NCBI GenBank assembly: GCA_001970855.1
Contig: LSSN01001269.1
Location: 1 to 37,411, forward strand
DNA length: 37,411 nucleotides
Direction: 5' to 3'
Origin: Smittium culicis
Taxonomy: Eukaryota; Kickxellomycota; Harpellomycetes; Harpellales; Legeriomycetaceae
The translations under genes and the position numbers were made by a program. The notes under the pieces are model-generated. The model saw nothing but the letters and a program-made list of their open reading frames with translations, did no database searches and was not told the DNA's origin. How positions within the stretch are numbered: the first letter of the stretch is position 1; each line of letters starts with the position of its first letter. Positions 32,669 to 37,411 of this stretch are shown piece after piece.

Positions 32669-32934
32669 TCAGGTTTCATTGTTATAAAAACTGGAATGCT
32701 CGAAACGAGAAATGTAGCTTTTCATAATTTATTTTTGAAAGAGCTTATTTCTAAAATTCGATTTATAAATATCTTTATTTACTACCGTATTCACAATCTT
32801 TGAAACCCATAGTGAATTTAAATGAAAAATTGAAAAACTGTGTTAGGCACTTTATACCTGAAGATGAATCAGATCTTTTTGTAGAAATGTGTAAAGGGTT
32901 TAACAGCGTCACAGGAGAAGATTACACAGGGTAA
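32669..32934 (+). pseudogene. decayed Ty1/copia-type pol remnant (integrase C-terminal region), frameshifted
   Basis: The first frame (from 32669) reads SGFIVIKTGMLETRNVAFHN, the pattern of the copia integrase C-terminal core, where a short strand is followed by a (E/S)(T/S)R(N/D)V.F motif. After about 32760 the coding signal moves to another frame, which stays open from 32761 to the stop at 32932-32934 and contains LKNCVRHFIPEDESDLFVE and CKGFNSVTGEDYTG. This fits the low-complexity linker between integrase and reverse transcriptase. There is no start codon, no catalytic core and at least one frameshift. It lies in desert with no LTRs seen. It is clearly dead; the copia assignment rests on the ETRNVAF motif and its setting. 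Confidence 0.5.
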
Positions 32935-34410
32935 TATAGAAATATGAATATATCTTTATTTTTTCAAGAAAAAGCAAGATTATCGAGTGTAAATATTGCA
33001 TATTTCCATTAGTTTAGTTTGGTTATTTATTATTATTTAAAGTTTATTCTAATATTTATTAAATATTAAAATGATTTCGAAACACTTTTATTTTTTTAAT
33101 TAAAATAAAAATAAAATTAAAAATTAATTAGATAACGAAAATAATTAGATAAAATTTATTCGCTATATGTTAAATATTGTATATAAAAGGCAAATTAACT
33201 TTCATCCTCTCGATCTATTCCAATCGCCTAGTATATTTTACCAAAGTATTGAAGTTTCGAATCTGTTATGATTTATCTAATTAATATCTAATATCATGTT
33301 GAATTTAGATGTAGAATTTGTGGTCACAGTTGTTCAAAAAGTTATAACTGATTTTTGGCACTTAAGGAAAGTATTTATATAAAAAAATATAAATTAAAAA
33401 AATAATGAAATAAGGCTTTATAGGCTTTATATAATATCTTCTAAAATGTTTATGTAAAATTAGAAATAGTATATAAAGATAAGAAAAAATAAATATATCT
33501 ATTTAATGAAATATTTGATAAATCAAGATATTTCACATAAAGATGTTATATTTCTTATAAAAAAATTTGATGAGCACTAAAATTCCTCGTACAAATATTT
33601 GTTAACCTTTTCTATTTATTTTGATTTTTCTATTGGGAGAATTTTTCTTGTGTATTGCTTGGATAAGCTTCGTTAAGAAAATGTGCAAAATCGATGTAAA
33701 TTTTTCTAAATGAATGAAATACCTGTAAGTATTAGATCATATATGAAACAAGCTAAAAATATTATTTTAAAAATTTTTAGAGATAATGTGATTTTTATAT
33801 AATATCTTCAGTTATAGCATATCTCCTTATTATGAGTAATAATCCCATATGAGAGCTTTATCTTTAGCGAAAAATAAATAAAAAATGAATATATTTTAAA
33901 GTATTGTATTAAAACTGAGGTTGGAAAAGAAAACTAAATTCTTTTTTAAAAATTAATACCAGCTCAAGTATATTATTTTATTATTTTCGCTGTTAATCTC
34001 TCTGTTTTTATAAGGATCTTAATTGAATTCTCTTTGGATATTTTTTTTTCTAGTACTTTTTCTTTTACACTTTCATTTCAACCTATATTCGTAGGCGTTT
34101 CATTAGATTTATTTTTTGTAGGTTATTTTCGAATCATGGACATGAATTTCCCACATTGATAGAGCGTAAATTATTTCATAATCGGGTTTAATATTTTTCA
34201 ATCGATTGAATAAATTCTAGATTCTTTTTTATATAACAAAAGTCTACACTTAAATTTTTTTGTAAAATTTTTATTATTAAGTTTGAAAGTCATGTCAAGA
34301 CCAGAAGCGCTCAATAGCAATTGAATAAAATAATAAGTCTAAATTCTGTGATGCTGAAATATATTAGTTCAGTTGATTTCTCGAGGCACATGAAATCTAG
34401 TCTTATAGTA
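32935..34410. other. AT-rich intergenic DNA with faint coding-like scraps
   Basis: No gene I can support. A short plus-strand frame near 33309-33380 reads DVEFVVTVVQKVITDFWHLR and could be more transposon debris. Nothing else stands out. Confidence 0.4.
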
Positions 34411-34506
34411 TTATTGCTCTCTTATCGAAGATTTCCACACTAAGTGTTCTTTTTTGGGATCCTCCCGTATTCTCAGTAACTTTTCCCGAAAATCTAAATC
34501 CTTAAA
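34411..34506 (-). pseudogene. 31-codon coding-like scrap, unrecognised
   Basis: A minus-strand frame bounded by stops reads KDLDFREKLLRIREDPKK, then EHLVWKSSIREQ. The charged, non-AT-biased composition is unlike random desert frames, and an overlapping frame is also fairly protein-like. No start codon, no family recognised. Confidence 0.2.
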
Positions 34507-35039
34507 TTACTCTATTGAGGCTTACCATTCATTTTTGTTGGATTTTTTCAAGCTAATATTTTTTCTGTAATAATTATTTCCTAATTCTAAGAGTCTATAT
34601 TTTTATATTTTTTTCCAGCATAATTTTTATTTATTTTAACTGAGGTAATATGATTTAATTTAGGATATTGATCCAAATTTCTGAATTCTCTTTTTTTTAA
34701 ACCAAAGTGCACTATAAAATTATAGTTTATTTTAAGTTTGGTCTGTGATAATGTCTTTCAGAGTTTTTCGCTTTCTCAATTTTGATAAATTTGTATGATA
34801 GCTCAAACCAAGTGTTTATTTGGGTTTTATTTTCAGAGAATTCAAACCTCTATTTGTGAAATGCTGGTATATTTTAATTTTTATCACAGTGATCAAGATG
34901 GATATTTTTTTTTTAAATCTCGGAGTTTTATTGATACGATAACAATAAAAGAAAATACGCCGTAAAACAGGCTAAAAAAATAGTGAAGTTGGTGAAAGCA
35001 TAAAAAAACTAATATTCTAATACTAATAAATTCCTCTGT
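34507..35039. other. AT-rich intergenic DNA, no gene seen
   Basis: About 530 bp without coding-like content; composition is desert-like except for the sharp rise in GC at its right edge. Confidence 0.5.
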
Positions 35040-35481
35040 CAGTCAACTGGTTGAGAACCTAAAGTGAAATGTGATCAATCTACCAGCCGAAAGATCCACC
35101 CAGGCATTGCTTCAAGTATGCTGGATGATTGAAAATACAAGTAGTCATGGAATTAAGCTCGTTCCAAAAAAATTGAATTCGTTGAAATCATTGAGCTCCT
35201 AGTCAGAGCTTACATCTAAAAGGATTAATAAAAAATAGGCTCCTACCCAAACGTGGTAATGATCGACCTGGCTATCCTACAATAAGCCGCTAAACGGCTG
35301 AGTTCCGTAATGCTATCAAACGCTGGGCTTGTGCGCAGATAATGTCTCAGACTGTGCTAAACGAATCTGTTCCTCCTGTTTCTAGATGGCCCTCCTCTGG
35401 AATCGCTGTCCTCCGAATCGCTGATTGTTACCTTCAATATCCCCGACCAAGGATAGTACAACGCTATGTGAAATTTTAGTA
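35040..35481 (+). pseudogene. GC-rich decayed coding remnant, unrecognised (probable transposable element)
   Basis: An abrupt island of near-balanced composition in the desert. The plus strand gives a broken but convincing protein trail. A first frame (from 35040) reads EPKVKCDQSTSRKIHPGIAS then MLDD, with in-frame stops, and continues to KKIEFVEIIELLVRAYI. A second frame (35195-35481) reads LLPKRGNDRPGYPTISR, one stop, then TAEFRNAIKRWACAQIMSQT and finally YPRPRIVQRYVKF before its stop. At least one frameshift and several stops show it is dead. I cannot name the family. Sudden GC change and lack of introns or start codon suggest a transposon insertion, like the LINE piece at 1-373. Confidence 0.4.
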
Positions 35482-36102
35482 TATTGCACTTAGAAAAGTA
35501 CACTATATAAGCACCTAAACTACGGCAAGGAAGTTCACTCTTAGGAGGATATTAATTCCATTATTTCTCATTTTTTATCTTTATGTTATTTTGGTTTGAT
35601 TTTTTTTAAGTTTATGGTAAAGTTATCAGGCGATGAGTTGATTATTTGACGTTCTTATTTATGAAATATTTAAGACAATAAAGTGCTATAGTTTTTGCGG
35701 TAGCCTAAATTCAGATTTTTGGCTGAATTTTTAACAATTACTTTCGCTATATTTGGATATCATTCAGTTCCTATACTTAAAATTTGACTAGCTTTCTCTA
35801 GTTTGTGCAAATTTTGATATATAAATTTATTTGGAAGTGTAGAGCGAGTCAAAATTTCAAATTGTAATATGATTCTGTACTTTTATTTTCACCCATTATT
35901 TTCTGAAAATTATCCTTTAAAAATTAATTGTAATGATCAGCATGAAAATGATTAAACTTTTTTTTTAATTAATGAATGTAAATATAATTTTAACGGATTA
36001 TCAAGTCGACATTAGTGATTATAATAACAATATCTTAATAAATTTGACAGCTTAATGAAACACATTAATGAATACCAACCTGAAATTAAATTTAGGGGAA
36101 AT

Positions 36103-36213
36103 TGCAAAAATAGTCAAACTTGATGGAAATTTCCAAAACTAATCAAAATCAAGTGCATATTTGCAAAACTAGTCAAATTAAAGTGCATATTTGCAAAAGT
36201 AGTCAAAAAAAAA
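36103..36213. repeat. 30-bp tandem repeat, about 3.7 units
   Basis: Units starting at about 36103, 36133, 36163 and 36193 share TTTGCAAAACTAGTCAAA-T and, in the later units, AAGTGCATATTTGCAAAA. The period is exactly 30 bp. The first units are more diverged, the last two nearly identical. Confidence 0.8.
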
Positions 36214-36345
36214 CAATCTAAGCCAATAAAAATGTAGTTCATAATAATAAAAATTTAATGATTCAATTTCTGAATTTTTTTTGCTTGTATACTTAATTAA
36301 CGTGTAGAGGGTAATTTAAAATATCAAATGATTCTTTCTGCTTAA

Positions 36346-36533
36346 CACTTTCACGGGCGGTAGACTATTTTTGATCTACCAGATATAGTCAACTCTGTTC
36401 AGTTATTTTACTTAAATTCTGAATACTTAAGAAATATTGGTATATTGAATAATAACGTCAAATAATAAATTTATTTAAAATTATAAGCAAATAAATGAAA
36501 TAGCTTTTTTAAAGTGTGTTGGACGGGAAAGGG
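36346..36533 (+). mobile_element. piggyBac-type MITE copy, 188 bp, intact TTAA on both sides
   Basis: Starts CACTTTCACGGGCGGTAGAC after TTAA (36342-36345) and ends GGACGGGAAAGGG before TTAA (36534-36537). Exact TTAA duplication plus CCCTTTC-type ends identify the piggyBac superfamily. A subterminal inverted repeat, GGTAGA (36359-36364) and TCTACC (36375-36380) around a 10-base spacer, is a distinctive family mark. No coding capacity. Confidence 0.85.
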
Positions 36534-36763
36534 TTAAAAACTAAAGACTCGCCTTAATTAACAAAAACTTCAATATTTCATGAGTGCTTGATTTAATTAA
36601 ATTTTCGTTAACTTAGGTTTAAATTCATAATTAGATATTTAATGTTATTCTTTTATTTTAATTATATGATAAGTATACTTTGTTTAAATTTTATATCTTT
36701 AAGTTATTAATATGAAAATAATTACAATTCAAGAATTTTGTATTTGAATTAAGGTTTGTTTAA

Positions 36764-36931
36764 CCCTTTCCTGTCCAACACTCTTTATAAAAATCAAATT
36801 TATGATAAGTTTATTATTTGCTGCTAAAATACAAAAAGCCAGTATTTCTTAAATCCTCGGAGTTAAAGTGCTTTAATTTAACGCTGTTGGCTATATTAAT
36901 AGTTTTAAAATAGCCAACCGACCATGAAAGT
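36764..36931 (-). mobile_element. piggyBac-type MITE copy, 168 bp, inverted
   Basis: Starts CCCTTTCCTGTCCAACAC after TTAA (36760-36763), the reverse complement of the family right end, and ends GACCATGAAAGT before TTAA (36932-36935). That right-hand TTAA is also the left flank of the next copy. Confidence 0.8.
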
Positions 36932-36935
36932 TTAA

Positions 36936-37124
36936 CCCTTTCGCGAGCGGTAGACTATTTTTGATCTATAAAGTATAGTCAACAGTGTTAAATTAAAATA
37001 GTTAAGCTCCGAGGCTTTAAGAGATATTCGTTTGTTTTATTTTAGCAACAAATAATAAAATTGCTAATAAATCATAAAAGAATCAATAAATTCGATTTTT
37101 TTATGATTATTCGACGGGAAAAGG
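36936..37124 (+). mobile_element. piggyBac-type MITE copy, 189 bp
   Basis: Starts CCCTTTCGCGAGCGGTAGAC after the TTAA shared with the previous copy and ends TCGACGGGAAAAGG before TTAA (37125-37128). The subterminal TATTTTTGATCTA and TATAGTCAAC blocks match the 36346 copy. Confidence 0.85.
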
Positions 37125-37390
37125 TTAAAATGTCATTTTTTTAGACTAGAAAGGTTGTAACAGTACTGAGCGTAATAATTTTTATAGCATTTCATTTCTT
37201 TCGCTCGAAAAAAGATCTTTTTATTAGTTCAGTTGGTTGATTTATTGCATCTACTTTTAGATACGCTGTTGATACAACGGCAAAGGAACATTATTGTATT
37301 ATGATTTATGCTTTTGTTGCGCCTTGAAACAGCTTTACTTTTTTTTAGTTTACATTATCGCATAGTTTCTAATAATTTATCAAATCAATA

Positions 37391-37411
37391 TTTTTTTTTT
37401 TTTTTTTTTTT
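37391..37411. repeat. terminal 21-base poly-T run at the window edge
   Basis: The window ends in 21 consecutive T, and begins with 7 C. Such ends are typical places for a contig to break. Confidence 0.7.

Noticed and set aside
37221..37285. tRNA-like A box (TAGTTCAGTTGG) with a nearby 7-bp hairpin
   Set aside because: No matching T-arm (GTTCGA-type B box), no acceptor stem and no anticodon arm at the right spacing.
1..37411. CRISPR array, bacterial operon, or phage/defence island
   Set aside because: No evenly spaced direct repeats with unique spacers. The genes are eukaryotic in structure (intron, GPI signal, PTS1), so prokaryotic systems are not expected.

Overview
This is a eukaryotic nuclear window, most likely fungal. 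It has GT-AG splicing in one gene, a GPI-anchored secreted phosphodiesterase of a fungal type, two acetoacetyl-CoA synthetases ending in the peroxisomal signal SKL, and degraded LINE, copia-type and piggyBac-type sequences. The intergenic DNA is extremely A+T rich (roughly 80% by eye) and gene-poor. An AT-rich early-diverging fungus fits, for example a Harpellales/Smittium-like gut fungus, but that placement is inference. A peroxisomal signal argues against the equally AT-rich anaerobic gut fungi, which lack peroxisomes.

Layout. 1-373 is a GC-richer, 5'-truncated LINE fragment (minus strand) running off the left edge. 594-2705 (minus) is acetoacetyl-CoA synthetase copy A. 3051-3146 (plus) is an ATG-led remnant with a nucleotide-binding glycine motif. 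From about 3.1 to 16.4 kb is an AT-rich desert holding decayed repeats: piggyBac-type MITEs, a repeat family at about 6.26 and 12.70 kb, and short coding-like scraps. 16.4-18.16 kb is a compositionally distinct stretch: purine-rich, then a GC island, then pyrimidine-rich up to a gene. 18163-19302 (plus) is a secreted GPI-anchored PI-PLC-X-like protein. 19807-21497 (plus) is an M49-type zinc peptidase with one 107-nt intron. 23801-25912 (minus) is synthetase copy B, convergent with the peptidase. From 25.9 kb to the end is a second desert. It contains a frameshifted Ty1/copia pol remnant (32.67-32.93 kb), a GC-rich decayed coding remnant (about 35.04-35.48 kb), a 30-bp tandem repeat, and three piggyBac-type MITEs, two of them back to back in opposite orientation on one shared TTAA.

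How the genes relate. The four intact genes do not form an obvious pathway. The two synthetases are paralogues of identical length (703 residues), in the same orientation, 23,207 bp apart, differing at about 59 residues. The differences are strongly clustered, which suggests patchwork gene conversion against local divergence beside the adenylation motifs. Activation of acetoacetate in peroxisomes would tie them to ketone-body, leucine or fatty-acid carbon use. No CRISPR array, rRNA, convincing tRNA or multi-gene novel system was found. The most informative signals are the duplicated synthetase pair, the MITE family and the layers of decayed transposon DNA.
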